Shown in pieces: positions 37,230-47,839 of a DNA stretch of 64,000 bases; position 1 is the first letter of the stretch, and each line of letters opens with the position of its first letter. The notes under the pieces are model-generated. The model was not told the DNA's origin, made no database searches, and saw only the letters and a program-made list of their open reading frames with translations. This stretch comes from Siphonodentalium dalli (lineage: Eukaryota; Mollusca; Scaphopoda; Gadilida; Siphonodentaliidae). The stretch covers positions 197,522,816-197,586,815 of the forward strand of contig CP136066.1 of the NCBI GenBank assembly GCA_032622095.1, written 5' to 3'. The translations under genes were made by a program, and so were the position numbers.

Positions 37230-37379
37230 AATTTGTGAATATTCGGAAAACAATCTACTGAGAAATCTAATAATATCAGATCTAGCAGACGATGTTTTGC
37301 CCTGATCAGCAATGGCCGACGAAATCACACTCGTAGTCACGTGACTGCCAATCTAGTCTTTATACAACCGATTTCTATG

Positions 37380-37387
37380 GCTTAAAA
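37380..37387. repeat. 8-bp target duplication, right copy
   Basis: GCTTAAAA directly after the right TIR, one mismatch from the left copy at 27208-27215. Confidence 0.85.
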
Positions 37388-37595
37388 TGTATCACAGCCA
37401 AATAGCCAAAAATGCATGTTCCGTTCATGTAATACTTTGCATGGGAACATTATATCAATGGATATGCAGGGGATATTCTGGGAAATGTATAATTTGTTTC
37501 TGCATAATTGGATACATATACCTTATACTACTGTTTTGTGCACCCATCGGCTTCTGGCGGATTACTGTATTTGTCCACTGTACACCCTATTCGTA

Positions 37596-37630
37596 TGACG
37601 TCACTGAATTTGGCAGCCGGCGCCATCTTT
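37596..37630 (+). promoter_or_regulatory. Candidate promoter of the THAP gene: CRE and YY1-like motifs
   Basis: A perfect CRE palindrome TGACGTCA (37596-37603) and a gcgccatctt motif (about 37620-37629, YY1-like) lie about 70-100 bp before the THAP start codon at 37699. Such motifs are common near start sites of broadly expressed metazoan genes. Function is inferred only. Confidence 0.45.
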
Positions 37631-37698
37631 TGAGACAGTAACAATAAGTGTTCTTTTGTTGTTTGCTCCACAATTTTCTCAACGTAAATCGATCGTTA

Positions 37699-39574
37699 AT
37701 GCCCCGCACCTGTTGTGTGCACGACTGTAATTACCGGCAAGATGACCAAAATCAGCCGAAGCGTGGTTTCTATAGGTTACAATCAACTAAATATTTCCCA
37801 TAGGCGACAGTGTTAGGGTTAAGCCATCCCCACGATTCATTACCATACTGAGCCAAACTATAAATATTTTTACGTGTAGAACTCCACGTCGGACATAAGT
37901 TGTCAAAAAAGAAATGGTGCCTCACCATACTTATTCCTGGAAATAAACTGGCATTTCCACAACTACCCCCTTTTGTGCACAAAATTTCAATATAGAAAAA
38001 TACCCCCACCCCTAACCAAATTTGCCGACCAATGTAGCCGCTTGACGAACAATCCCACACAAATGTCCGAGGAATTAACATAGCCTATGAATTTCTTTTT
38101 TCTTTCACATTAAACAACCGAAGATATTATACACCTTTCAGCTGCCGGTATTTTTTTATGCTGTCTCGAGTTTCCCTACACAAATGCCAAAGGACATACT
38201 TTCAAGTATTTAGTTGCTTATAACCTATACGCAACCAAAAATGTGTGGATTTTTGCTTGAACATATATCAAATTGTCCCAGAAAACATAATATTATTAAA
38301 AAACGTGCTTTCCAGACAAGAACTACACCACTTCTCCCTTTATTGGGTTGTATTTAACCCCCCTGCTCCAGACATTGGGCGCAAAATAAAACTTCGTCGG
38401 AGCACATATGTTCCACTTTAACCCCAAGCAGACACCACAACATTGGGACTCTAGCCACTCTTTTCCTGTGTTATGTCTTACATGACAACGTGCTATTTTT
38501 TAATAGAAGTCGTATGGCTGTGAAGTGTACTTGACATAAATATTTTTAAAAACAACATAAATACCCAAAAAGCGCGATTTTCGAGTCGAAAATCGTTTGT
38601 TTTGGTCGCGGAAAACACACAGGGACATATAATAACGCCGATTTGACAATGTAACTGGATGCCAGTAATAAGTCTTCAAGACGCAAAAAAGTCGCATTTC
38701 ATTTTTCGGACTCGAAACTGGGGTTCGCTGTGTCCCTTATAATTTCCCGGTCCACTCCCAATAACAGATGGAGAATAGTCGGATCACTAATTACGACGAG
38801 TGGCTACTGGGCTCGTTTGTCCACTTTTCGGCATTAAAGGTGCACTATCTGTTCCAAATATTTAATTTTAACAAAACACCCATTTTTTGGCATACAATCT
38901 GAATTTTGTTGCAAAGGGTTAATTTGTCAGATTACGGGGATGATACAAGCCGATGATACCACAAAACACGATTTGTGCCTATAGGTTACAATCAACTAAA
39001 TATTTCCCATAGGCGACAGTGTTAGGGTTAAGCCATCCCCACGATGCATTACCCTACTGAGCCAAACTTTAAATAATTTAACGTGTAGAACTCCACGTCG
39101 GACATAAATTGTCAAAAAAGAAATGGTGCTTCACCATACTTATTCCTGGAAATAAATTGGCATTTCCACAACTACCCCCTTTTGTGCACAAAATTTCAAT
39201 ATAGAAAAATACCCACACCCCTACCAAATTTGGCGACCAATGTAGCCGCTTGACGAACTATCCCACACAAATGGCCGAGGAATTAACATAGCCTATGAAT
39301 TTCCTTTTTCTTTCACATTAAACAACCGAATATATTATACACCATTTAGCTGCCGGTATTTTTTTTTGCTGACTCGAGTTTCCCTACACAAATGCCAAGG
39401 GGCATAATTTCAAGTATTTAGTTGCTTATAACCTACCGACGGTGACTACTCTGGAAGGTCCAGAAACGACAGATTTGTTACAAAAGAGACATGATTTGTG
39501 GAAAGCAAAAATTCGTCGGGAAGACTTCAAAGTTACGCCATCGATGAAAGTATGTTCTATTCATTTTACCACAG
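37699..39574 (+). pseudogene. THAP-domain gene, first coding exon split by an insertion
   Basis: Coding sequence begins ATG at 37699 (MPRTCCVHDC...) and reads through KRGFYR to about 37776. It resumes in frame at 39433 (LPTVTTLEG) and continues KRHDLWKAKI to KVCSIHFTTG, ending at a good splice donor (cag/gtaaat, 39574). Together the parts give the Cys-x4-Cys, Trp and Cys-x2-His of a THAP zinc finger, a sequence-specific DNA-binding domain. The 1.66-kb insertion puts a stop soon after residue 30, so unless it is spliced out the gene is broken. No AG acceptor precedes 39433, which argues against a simple intron. Later exons are not recognised before the LTR element at 40 kb. It is divergent from the P-type transposase (head to head, different THAP sequence). 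Confidence 0.7.
37770..39435. mobile_element. Composite insertion: two direct 458-bp repeats around 751 bp
   Basis: 37770-38227 and 38979-39435 are direct repeats of roughly 95% identity, flanking 751 bp of unrelated sequence. Each repeat also has short inverted ends (aggttacaatcaactaaat and, reversed, aggttataagcaactaaat). So each could be a MITE, or the pair could be the terminal repeats of a small LTR-type element (TRIM). TG/CA ends and a primer-binding site are not seen. The interior has no recognised coding sequence. Confidence 0.7.
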
Positions 39575-40039
39575 GTAAATTCTCAAATAGATTATTTATG
39601 TGTAGTTCATTGTTGTTGGAACATAAAGGCAGTGTTTAAAGTATTAATGTCGCAGTCCGACAATTTAGTTTTGTAAACAAAACGCAGTCTTCCCTATTGT
39701 CGTAGTACACAAGTGACAAGGCAAATCTACGGAATTTACAATTTAATCGAGGTATTTATTTCTATCAAAGAGAATAGTTGAACTGACTAATTTCTCGAAT
39801 AGATTTAGACAAATTTAGTAAACATTGCATCAAATGGCCTTTATGTGGCTTGCTTACATTCATGCAAAATCTTATTTTAATAAATTCAATGTCAGAACAA
39901 AACAGCACTGTCTTCTAGCAGTAGCATACATCATTACATCTATGGTGCCACAAATTGTTTACAATATTCTTTGTAAATTACGAGCATTTGAGTTTATACA
40001 TATGTATATTTTATTTTTCCGAACTAAGTCAAATTTGCT
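39575..40039. other. Unassigned sequence
   Basis: Presumed intron of the THAP gene, leading to the truncated end of the LTR retrotransposon. No exon recognised. Confidence 0.35.
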
Positions 40040-40044
40040 TATGT

Positions 40045-40440
40045 ACTTGGCATTACCCACTGTGTCCAAAACTTCCTGTATCTCCGGGACGGGATAGGTG
40101 TCAAACTTAGAAACTGCATTAATTTTACGGTAATCTACAACTATACGAGGTTCCTACCCCTCGACCAGAATTGTGGGTGAACTCCACGGACTTGAAGAAG
40201 GTCTAGCTACCCCAAATTCAAGCATCTTGTCGACTTGAGTTTTAACTGTCTCTCGAGATGAGTATGGAGCTTGTATGTTCGCTGTGTTATAGGAGGGCTA
40301 TCTCCCGTATCATGTGATGAGTGACTAAGTCGGTGCGACCGGGCTTTGTACTGAACGTTTCTGCATTTGTATAAAGTAGATTCATCACTTCTTCCTGTTG
40401 TTCGATAGTCAGCGTATCAGCCATAGCTACTTCTTCCAAA
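40045..40440 (-). pseudogene. Reverse transcriptase N-terminal fragment
   Basis: Directly after the integrase C-terminus in the same frame, residues FSTKPGRTDLVTH (about 40350-40315) match the gypsy RT entry segment. After frame changes, ARPSSSPWSSPTILVE, RIVVDYRKINAV and YPVPEIQEVLD follow down to about 40060. The catalytic YVDD region is absent because the element ends there. Confidence 0.8.
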
Positions 40441-41770
40441 TTAATCTCTTCAGTAGAACCAAGATAGTGTGGGAATTCAGCTCCATTAGCTTGGGTAAAT
40501 ACAACAAATGTCTGAGGGTACCACTTTTTGAGAAGGTTTGCATGGACGACTCTAAGTGGATTTCTGGAACCAGGAACATTTATTTCGAAATTCCTTGAGT
40601 TCAGCTTCTTGGTAACTTCGTAAGGTCCTTTCCACTGGACTTGTAGACAGTTTCCTTTCATAGCATCAAGTAGGTAAGCTTTATCTCCTTTCTCTAGGTT
40701 TACAGCTCTAGTACCTCTGTCATAATAAGAACTCTGTGAATTCTGAGCATCCTTTAGGTTGTCTTGAGCCAGTTCGGTCAGTTCTTCAAGTCTGTTTCTC
40801 ATGTCGATAACATGTTTTGCTAATATCTTCGACTGGTCTGGCACAACTGTCCATCCCTCTTTCAACACATCTAAGGGCCCTCTTACTTTCCACCCATAGA
40901 GCAATTCAAACTGAGCAAATCCAGTTGACTTATGTGGTACCTCGCGGTAGGCAAATAAAAGATAAGGTAGGCACTCGTCCCAATCTTTAGCATTCTTGTT
41001 GACGACTCCTCTCGGCATACTTTTCAATGTTCCGTTAAATTTTTTGACGAGACCATCGTTTGAGAGTGGTATGGAGTAGTCCTTATGCGCTTAATCCCAA
41101 GCAGCATATAAAGTTGTTGGAGAAGGTCACTCATGAAGTTCGTCCCGTGGTCGCTCAACATTTCTTCTGGTACACCAACTCTTGACTGCTTCTGGCAAAC
41201 TATTAGCGTAGTCACAGATAACAAGTGCATATTTGTTCGAGGGAGTGGGCCGATCACGTCCATGGCAATCCGGCGAAATGGTTGTTCAATTATGGGCATC
41301 GGTGCAACTGGAGCTTTGGAGTGTTTAGGCTTAGGCAAAGCTCTTTGGCAGGCTTCACAACTTCTCGCATACTCTGTAACATCTTTAAAAATTACCGGCC
41401 AGTAGAAACGATCCAATATCCGATCCTTAGTTGTGTTAACTCCAATGTGTCCGGCAAGGGGTTTACATGAGCTGTATCCATCACCAGTCTTCTCATGGGC
41501 CTTGGGACTACAAGCTGTTCAACCTGGCAAGCGTTAATGCCTCGCTTCTTCTTTGGACGCCACCTCCTGTGCAGAAGTTCCTCTCTGTGGAATAATTCAA
41601 TGTGTCCACCATAAATGCTAGCTTCGGAAGTCGCCAAGTTGTGACAATTTTGCAAACTAGTATCTTCCTTCTGTTCTCTGACCACATATGCAGGTGTATA
41701 TCCTGCTACTTCTGTCTGTCTATTATGTCTGTCTTCATCTATTGTATCTTTCTCTGGAGTCAAATTATTG
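40440..41770 (-). pseudogene. Integrase (HHCC, core, GPY/F-like C-terminus)
   Basis: The zinc-binding module runs GHIGV...RFYWP...YARSCEACQ (about 41450-41340, across a frameshift near 41460). The core has AMDVIGPLP (first Asp, about 41265) and EEMLSDHGTNF (second Asp, about 41150). About 30-35 residues between them are missing, with a frame jump near 41190. The C-terminal part (41027 downward) has YREVPHKSTGFAQFELLYG and a GPY/F-like WKGPYEVTKKLNSRNF. It lies upstream of RT, unlike canonical gypsy elements. Confidence 0.85.
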
Positions 41771-41794
41771 CTCTCCTCCAATGAGTTTACAATA

Positions 41795-42289
41795 TCAGCT
41801 GCTGTCAGTTTCATTTATTTCTTCTTGCTCTAACTCCTCGATTTCAGTTATTTCTTCATCAGTACTCATCGGTATTGCTTCAGCTTTCGAACTTGAGTTT
41901 TCATTTTTCCCTTCCAACTGTGTTATATTAAGTTCTTCAGTCACTGCTTCTACTTTTCTTCTCGACTTATTCTCCTCTTCTTTTTTTTTATTCTGCTCCT
42001 GGTGTCTGGTTAGCACAGGTAGATTTACCATAGGCTTGATGCATAGGCCTGGATCTGCACAGGCATCCAACCCAAGCAACACTGCGACCGGCAACCAGGG
42101 TAAAACTGCCACTTTGATAGTCTTCTTAATCCAGCCAACCTCTAAGTATACATCAGCCGCCGGGTGTTCCATTACATCTCCGTGCAGACAAATAACCTCT
42201 AACTTCTTCTCTTTCCACTTAACTTGACCTTGAAGAATGTCCTCTCTTATAACGGTCTGTGAACACCCTGTGTCCCATAAATTTTCCAT
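41795..42289 (-). pseudogene. Retroviral-type aspartic protease domain
   Basis: LWDTGCSQTVI (the DTG active-site triplet, about 42275) and AVLLGLD near 42070 are the paired motifs of a retropepsin. About 70 further residues, acidic and lysine-rich, follow as a spacer. Its own frame is open. It follows the gag knuckle on the minus strand. Confidence 0.85.
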
Positions 42290-42359
42290 CTTCTGTCCAT
42301 TAATCTTCCCCTCGAGCAGGTACTTGTTTGTCTCAGGATGGATGCTCGGATGGTTGTCA

Positions 42360-43301
42360 CTTACATTACTGAAGATGCCTCAACTTTGGTGTAACCATGA
42401 CGGTCTGGACAAGAGGCTGATAGATGACCTTTACGACCACAGGAATAACAGCTTCTTATTTCCAGCTGGTTTCGTTGGTTGAAGTTTCTGTTATCTGTTT
42501 TATTTGTAGGGCCTCTTGGCGGTGGCTGATAACCTTTGCCTTTGTTTGACTTCTGGTAACCAACAGCAGCATTTCCTTGGTTAAAATGCTGGTAACCAGT
42601 GGGTGTACTACAGGGTATCTATCTGTTTCCCTTTCTCTCTCTCGAGCAATCATGTAGTCATCTGCCATTTCGCCCATTTGATTAACATCAGATGGTTTTC
42701 TCTCCTTTAACCAAACTTCTAATTCTTCAGGAACAGTCTTTAGGGATTGCTCCATAATTAGTAGCTCATATCCTGTTTTAGCTTCTTCTATAGCCAACAC
42801 CGCCTGTGGTGGTTGAATCCATTAGAAGAAAAGTCTTTCGAGCCGTCCGGCAAAAACTTTAACACTCTCGTGTGGTTCTTTTCTTTCTTTCCTGAATTTC
42901 AGTCGGTATGTGTCAGTTGTTATGTGATAGGCACTAAGTACAGCATATTTCACTTTCTTGTATACCACTGCTTCATCAGCTGGAATTGACGTATACACCT
43001 CCTGTGCTCTTCCAGTCAGAAGGGGTGCTAGCTGTATCGCCCATATTTCTTCCTTCCATTTCTGTTGTGAAGCGACTCTCTCAAATAAGGACAGGAAATT
43101 ATCAACATCATCAATCTCGTTCATCGGACGTAGTGTAGGCAATGGCACCTTCGGCACGACCACTTCTGGTGCTGCTACATTTCTACTAGTCCCCATCTGC
43201 TCTAATGCTCTCATCAACCTCTCTTCACGGAGTTGACCCTGTTTCATTTCCTGTCTGTGATTCTCCTGCTGTAGCTTCATACCGTCTTTCATCTCCTTCA
43301 A
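42360..43301 (-). pseudogene. Gag (capsid/SCAN-like region and CCHC knuckle)
   Basis: The first part (43301-42822) contains a basic/Gln-rich coil and a capsid-type stretch (FLSLFERVASQQKW, LAPLLTGRAQEVY, LSAYHITTDTYRLKFR). The frame shifts near 42810 and the remainder runs through KTVPEELEVWL to a zinc knuckle CYSCGRKGHLSASC near 42440-42400. Order and motifs are those of gypsy-type gag. Confidence 0.85.
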
Positions 43302-43797
43302 AAGATCAGTTAATAGTTAATGCATCCATTTTCATGTTGTGCTTCTGGTAGCTTTCATAGACCGATTTCTCGATTAGAGTTACCCAAAATACTCGTCAAA
43401 ACCAAAATTCCAATTAAAATTGAAAGTGAAGTTCCCGTGTTAGCAACTGTACCAAGTAAGCCACCAAATCCAAATCGAACACACCCGTTTTGGACAGGGT
43501 AATGGGAATAAGTAATTGGAGTCAAGTACCAAGCAATTTTTTTTTATAAATACGGTCTCTACGAATTCCGATATTAATAAAAATTGCAACCAATTGACAA
43601 TCTTAGAAAGCACGACCGCGTTTCCAAACACTTATCAACCGAAACCACAATTTTTCGGTTCTTACGAGCACAGTGACCAAAACTAACACGAGATTTGGAA
43701 ATACGCTTTCCGGGTTTTTGTTGATAAAAAGTCAAACGATCAAGACGCATGGACCGGTTCCCGATCAGAACCACGTTGTCCGACCGCTGCCACCACT

Positions 43798-43981
43798 TGT
43801 GGGAATCATTTCTCGAGCGTCGGTTTAAATTAACTCTTTAGTCATCAATGAATAAACTTATTATTCAACATAAAAATGTCTGCTTGTCTTCGTTCGATTC
43901 ATAACTCCCCTCTGTCCTCCCGGGCACTTCCTGTGCCCATCAGGTCAGGGTCACTGTCCTCTTATTAGGAATATCTCACAC
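43798..43981 (-). repeat. 5' LTR (184 bp) and adjoining primer-binding region
   Basis: On the minus strand the segment begins TGTGAGATATTCC and ends ATTCCCACA (TG...CA). It is followed immediately by AGTGGTGGCAGCGGTCGG, a sequence type common just inside gypsy 5' LTRs. With no 3' LTR present the borders rest on these motifs only. Confidence 0.65.
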
Positions 43982-44435
43982 CCTCCAAAATCAATAATAG
44001 ACAATTCCAATGTACAGTTATATTTCTGATAAAAGCACAGAATGTATACGTATCGAAACAACGTATTTTGCTATCATGATATGTTTAAACTGTATCAAGC
44101 TAGGAGAACTTGTTAATTACGACCAGTGTATAAAATGTCTTCTCGGTGAACAAATATAACAACACAGTACAGATTTATAATAATATTCATTGCCAATACT
44201 ATCTCCGATGCACAAGTTATACATTTCCGTAATATTTCCATGCAAGTCACAATGGGTAAGTGATGAATTCTACATCTGAACCTAGCCATATAGTTTTAAA
44301 TACCTTACACGAAAAGCGTCATGATTATTTGTGTTTCTTCATGCATGCGCTAAACATTGCACTTTTCGTTTACTTCCAGATGACTGGAGAAACACCGACT
44401 ACGCACAGCTGTGTTATTTTACGGAAAGACGAGGC
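43982..44435 (+). other. Upstream region and leader of GT31 copy 2
   Basis: Contains the 3' splice site tttacttccag/atgactgg near 44380 and the short leader shared with copy 1. No other gene recognised. Confidence 0.5.
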
Positions 44436-45533
44436 ATGGCCAACCTCAAACAGATCACGACACAGTTGGGACTGTTCATCGCACTGTATTTCATTGTGAT
44501 AGTCCTTCTCGTCAACAATCAAACATCGGTATCAGTAAAGTACAACAAAACAATACATTCCTCCGTGCTTTACTTTGAAATAACAAGCAATAGATCTTCG
44601 TTCCCAGTATTGCCAAGGGAAACAAAGCAATACTCCCTCGACTACGATACAATGATTCACCCACACAGGGTCTGCCAAGGACGACACGCTCCATATTTGT
44701 TAATTTTAGTTGCATCACTTCCGGGCAACAGACGCTTCCGGGACGTTACAAGAAACACATGGGGAAGTGTTGTAAATACAGGACAATGGCCGACAAGTAG
44801 GGCGAAATTGCGGGAAAAATTAGAAATAGTATTTTTGTTCGGTAGAATCAACGACATAAAAGAACAACGAGCTCTGGAACAAGAATCCATAGAAAATGGA
44901 GATATACTACAAGTTGACTATACAGATTCATATTGGAATTTAACAATAAAAGTGTTAACAGGATTCAGATGGATGTCACGTGACTGTCACCTCGCTCAAT
45001 ATGTGATGAAAATCGACGAGGACACTTTCATCAATGTCCAAATGCTTTTGCATTTCATGAGGACAACAGATATTACCAAAAGTATTTTCGGATCTGTTCA
45101 AACACACAGTCTTGTAGAACGTAGTGGGAAGTTCACGGTTGATCACAATGTTTATCCTATGTATCGTTATCCGCCCTACTGTTCTGGAAACCTCTATGTT
45201 ATGCCTGCTGGTCTTGCGAAATCTATTCTGTTCCTATCGGAATATGTGCCGTATGTGGGTATGGAAGACGCATACATAACTGGGATTCTAGCAGAAATGT
45301 TGAATGTGAGTCACAAGTCAATCGCTGATAACTTGTATGATCAAAGGGGACCACCGGATCAGTGTGATTTTTCGCGGAACCTCAAAATGTACGGACAACA
45401 GATTTTTGCCGAACTGTCGCATGGGATATGGCGGACCTTAAATGACCCCTCACTATGTGCTAATGGGGTAATGTCTTTTTTCAGAAGGTTCTTTTATAGA
45501 ATATATGACAGATTGATGGTGATATATAACTAG
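44436..45533 (+). CDS. Beta-1,3-galactosyltransferase-like protein (GT31), copy 2
   Basis: A 365-residue paralogue of the 11587-12618 product. I chose ATG 44436 (MANLKQITTQ) because it aligns with the start of copy 1 (shared ggcATGgc context) and puts the signal anchor at residues about 9-28. An in-frame upstream ATG at 44331 would add 35 residues crossing the splice acceptor. The core has RDVTRNTWG, EIVFLFGR, the metal-binding DED at residues 194-196 and the catalytic-loop ED at about 277-278 (GMEDAYITGI). It differs from copy 1 by a 20-odd-residue C-terminal extension with basic/aromatic residues (FFRRFFYRIYDR). It appears intact. A Golgi type II topology is expected. Donor/acceptor are unknown beyond the family. 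Confidence 0.92.
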   Translation: MANLKQITTQLGLFIALYFIVIVLLVNNQTSVSVKYNKTIHSSVLYFEITSNRSSFPVLPRETKQYSLDYDTMIHPHRVCQGRHAPYLLILVASLPGNRRFRDVTRNTWGSVVNTGQWPTSRAKLREKLEIVFLFGRINDIKEQRALEQESIENGDILQVDYTDSYWNLTIKVLTGFRWMSRDCHLAQYVMKIDEDTFINVQMLLHFMRTTDITKSIFGSVQTHSLVERSGKFTVDHNVYPMYRYPPYCSGNLYVMPAGLAKSILFLSEYVPYVGMEDAYITGILAEMLNVSHKSIADNLYDQRGPPDQCDFSRNLKMYGQQIFAELSHGIWRTLNDPSLCANGVMSFFRRFFYRIYDRLMVIYN

Positions 45534-47000
45534 TTCAGCTGTCAGTACTACAAATGTTTTATTACACAATGATTGACTGTTGGTCTGGCATAAACACCAA
45601 AAAGCATCGGCGTGTGAAGGGTGTTAACTTTATCGCACTCGTTTTTATGCCTCAAATTATAACTCGAGCTTGACGCCGCTCCTTAAAAAATTTCACCACA
45701 AAAACGTCCTAGGATAACTTTCACCACATTCACACCTCTGTGTGGCTCGGTTAATATACACATGCAATTTACAAGATTATTTCGACTACAGCCCAATTTC
45801 TATGAGACATGCTTTCATCCTATTAAGATTCTAGTTCATACATGTAAAATAGTAAAATCGGAAAACAGACACGTATGATATTTTTGTCCTTTGACCATTT
45901 CTTGGACCCACCCACCCCTCGACCCTATGTTATTTCCGTTTTACCAAGATTTTGCGAACATTTTTGACACCTACTCCCTATAAACGTGGAATAAAGTTGG
46001 TTTCCTATCAACTACCAGTTATAGCTTGGGGCATGTAATTAGCTAAGTTGGACATGTAATTAGCTAAGTTGGACATGACAGTAATTGATTATACAATGGA
46101 TTCATGATTTTTTTGGTCGTAGTAATTAAAGCTAACATATACGGGGTCTAGTAGAAACATATTGAGTGCTAGAGTGTTCCATGTCTACCATTGATATACC
46201 GTTGTGGTATCACGTGATTATAACATTTCATGATTTCCGCGCTATAATGATCCTTCTTCAGATTTTCCATATTCAACGGGGTATCGGTATCTATTAGCGC
46301 CCATCGGAGCCGTTATCAACGAACAAATTCCTCCACGTATATAATACCACACAATCATAAAGTTTACATCCCGTGGTTTCTGCAACATTATCATTGTCAA
46401 CCTCAATCGTGTCCTTTCCACTTGCCTACAATTATCGTAGTATATTCGTAACGGCGACAATAACGGCATAATCACATACAAAATTCCTCCCTTCATCATT
46501 TCCTAATAACAATACGTATATCTTGGCACAAAGTACAATATTCTTGCTTCATACCCTCTTTTTTTCAATCTCGATGTCCCCAAAATTAAAAATTCACACA
46601 GACTTTCTTAGTTTCACAAACTAAAACACCGGACTTCGTATCGCGTCTCGTCATACGTAAGTCAACACGCATAAAGAGCAATCGGTCATTTTTAATTTAT
46701 TCTCTCTCATCACCACGTCCATACAAACGTATTCCCTTTGTTGATGCAATGAAAGGACATTAAATGTATATTATATTGCGTGAATTTTTATATTTTTTTT
46801 TGCACCAATGAGTCAACTATGTACTGTGCATTGAACATCACTTTCACAATCTGTGTTGTGATTCCCACACATTTGAGGGCGACCTGCGAAAAATCTTTTT
46901 CTCCCAAAATTAAACGTCAACTTGTCATTATTTCGCATTTTGACTGTTTCTGTTTGAAAATATTTTTTCGGATAGCCATGTACGATCTTTCGTTATACTT
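45534..47000. other. Unassigned sequence, minor repeats
   Basis: 45890-45980 carries the dispersed ccacccacccc/ttccg repeat also at 3375 and 5880. A 21-bp unit (agctaagttggacatg core) is repeated near 46030-46075. No gene recognised. Confidence 0.45.
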
Positions 47001-47225
47001 CCTGTCACTAATTCGCGGCCATATTGGATCCACCAGGTCCGGTTCCATGGTTTCATAGATTCATCCAGCACCGGTTCCGTGGTTTTAGTGCTACATGTCA
47101 AATTTTGGAGCAGCATTTCCATATATGGAGCTTTTGAATTATACATTACTTCCATATATGGAAAGCTAAGTAAAACCACGGAACCGGACCTGGTGGATCC
47201 AATATGGCCGCGAGTTAGTGACAGG
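47001..47225. mobile_element. MITE, 225 bp, about 55-bp inverted ends
   Basis: Ends CCTGTCACTAA(T/C)TCGCGGCC continue through atattggatccaccaggtcc ggttcc with only a few mismatches. An internal ccatatatgg palindrome pair sits near 47119 and 47153. A target duplication could not be defined, so the superfamily is open. Confidence 0.8.
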
Positions 47226-47830
47226 ACATATTGTTGTGTGTGTTCGGGGGAGGGTTTATGTGGACATGCATGCCCACGTTCAGATGAGAAGGCATTGTGA
47301 CCGTACATATATGATAAGTCTTGTACCAGCCAGACGATACGATAGCTGTATATCCGATCATATGAATAGGTTTCACTGTACTCGAGTGGAATTATATAAT
47401 ATTGGAATTATTATTCCAAGAATAAATTTGCAATAATTTAATAATAATGAATTTTTTTATTTTCAAGGCTGTGCAACACTTTATATAAGAGACACATCCC
47501 AGGATGATAACATACGAATTGTAATAGCAGATGACTATTAGGGGGAATATACAATAACAATAATAATTCTGAGCTCAGGTGACAACTGCAGCCGACAACG
47601 CCTCACGAACTCAGCCACTGCATTTTTACCATATTAAAGGATGATCACAGTATATTTTAGCGCAACCAGATAGACACTTTCGATTCGTATAATTTTGAAC
47701 AAGTTGGGATAGACTAGCAGCAGCAGCAACAACAACCTATACCATTTTATACCATAATTGCCTGTTCTATTGTGTGTATAACACCCATTTTGTAAACTTT
47801 ATCTTTACACCCTACTGTGGGTAAAAGCTT
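47226..47830. other. Unassigned sequence
   Basis: No gene recognised. From about 47810 the ctactgtgggt motif begins that surrounds the Foldback element. Confidence 0.4.
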
Positions 47831-47839
47831 CCTACTGTG

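Larger units (their letters stand above)
27216..37379 (-). mobile_element. P-element/THAP9-superfamily transposon, 10,164 bp, defective
   Basis: Left end 27216-27255 and right end 37340-37379 are inverted repeats, 36 of 40 identical, starting CATAGAAATCGG. A second inverted block (gccattgctgatcagggcaa) lies further in at 27291 and 37317. An 8-bp target duplication flanks the element. It encodes a minus-strand P-type transposase (relic) with its THAP domain next to the right end. The left two thirds are non-coding and bear a hairpin (27895-27947), a TTAA-flanked MITE and a 2.6-kb minisatellite, which explains the unusual size. P elements normally have CA-starting TIRs and 8-bp duplications, as here. 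Confidence 0.92.
40040..43981 (-). mobile_element. Ty3/gypsy LTR retrotransposon, Gmr1-like domain order, 3'-truncated
   Basis: From the 5' LTR at 43981 the minus strand reads LTR, primer-binding region, gag with CCHC knuckle, protease, integrase, then the start of reverse transcriptase. Integrase before RT is the Ty1/copia-like order that within Ty3/gypsy is known from the Gmr1 group. RT breaks off at about 40045, so most of RT, RNase H and the 3' LTR are missing. Several frameshifts and an integrase-core deletion show it is dead. Confidence 0.88.

Noticed and set aside
37770-39435. Ordinary intron in the THAP gene
   Set aside because: There is no AG acceptor before 39433, and the segment is made of two direct repeats, which points to an inserted element. 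RNA evidence could reverse this.
46928-47308. 126-codon minus-strand frame
   Set aside because: It runs through both arms of the 47001-47225 MITE. The repeated GHIGSTRSGS peptide is the inverted repeat read twice.
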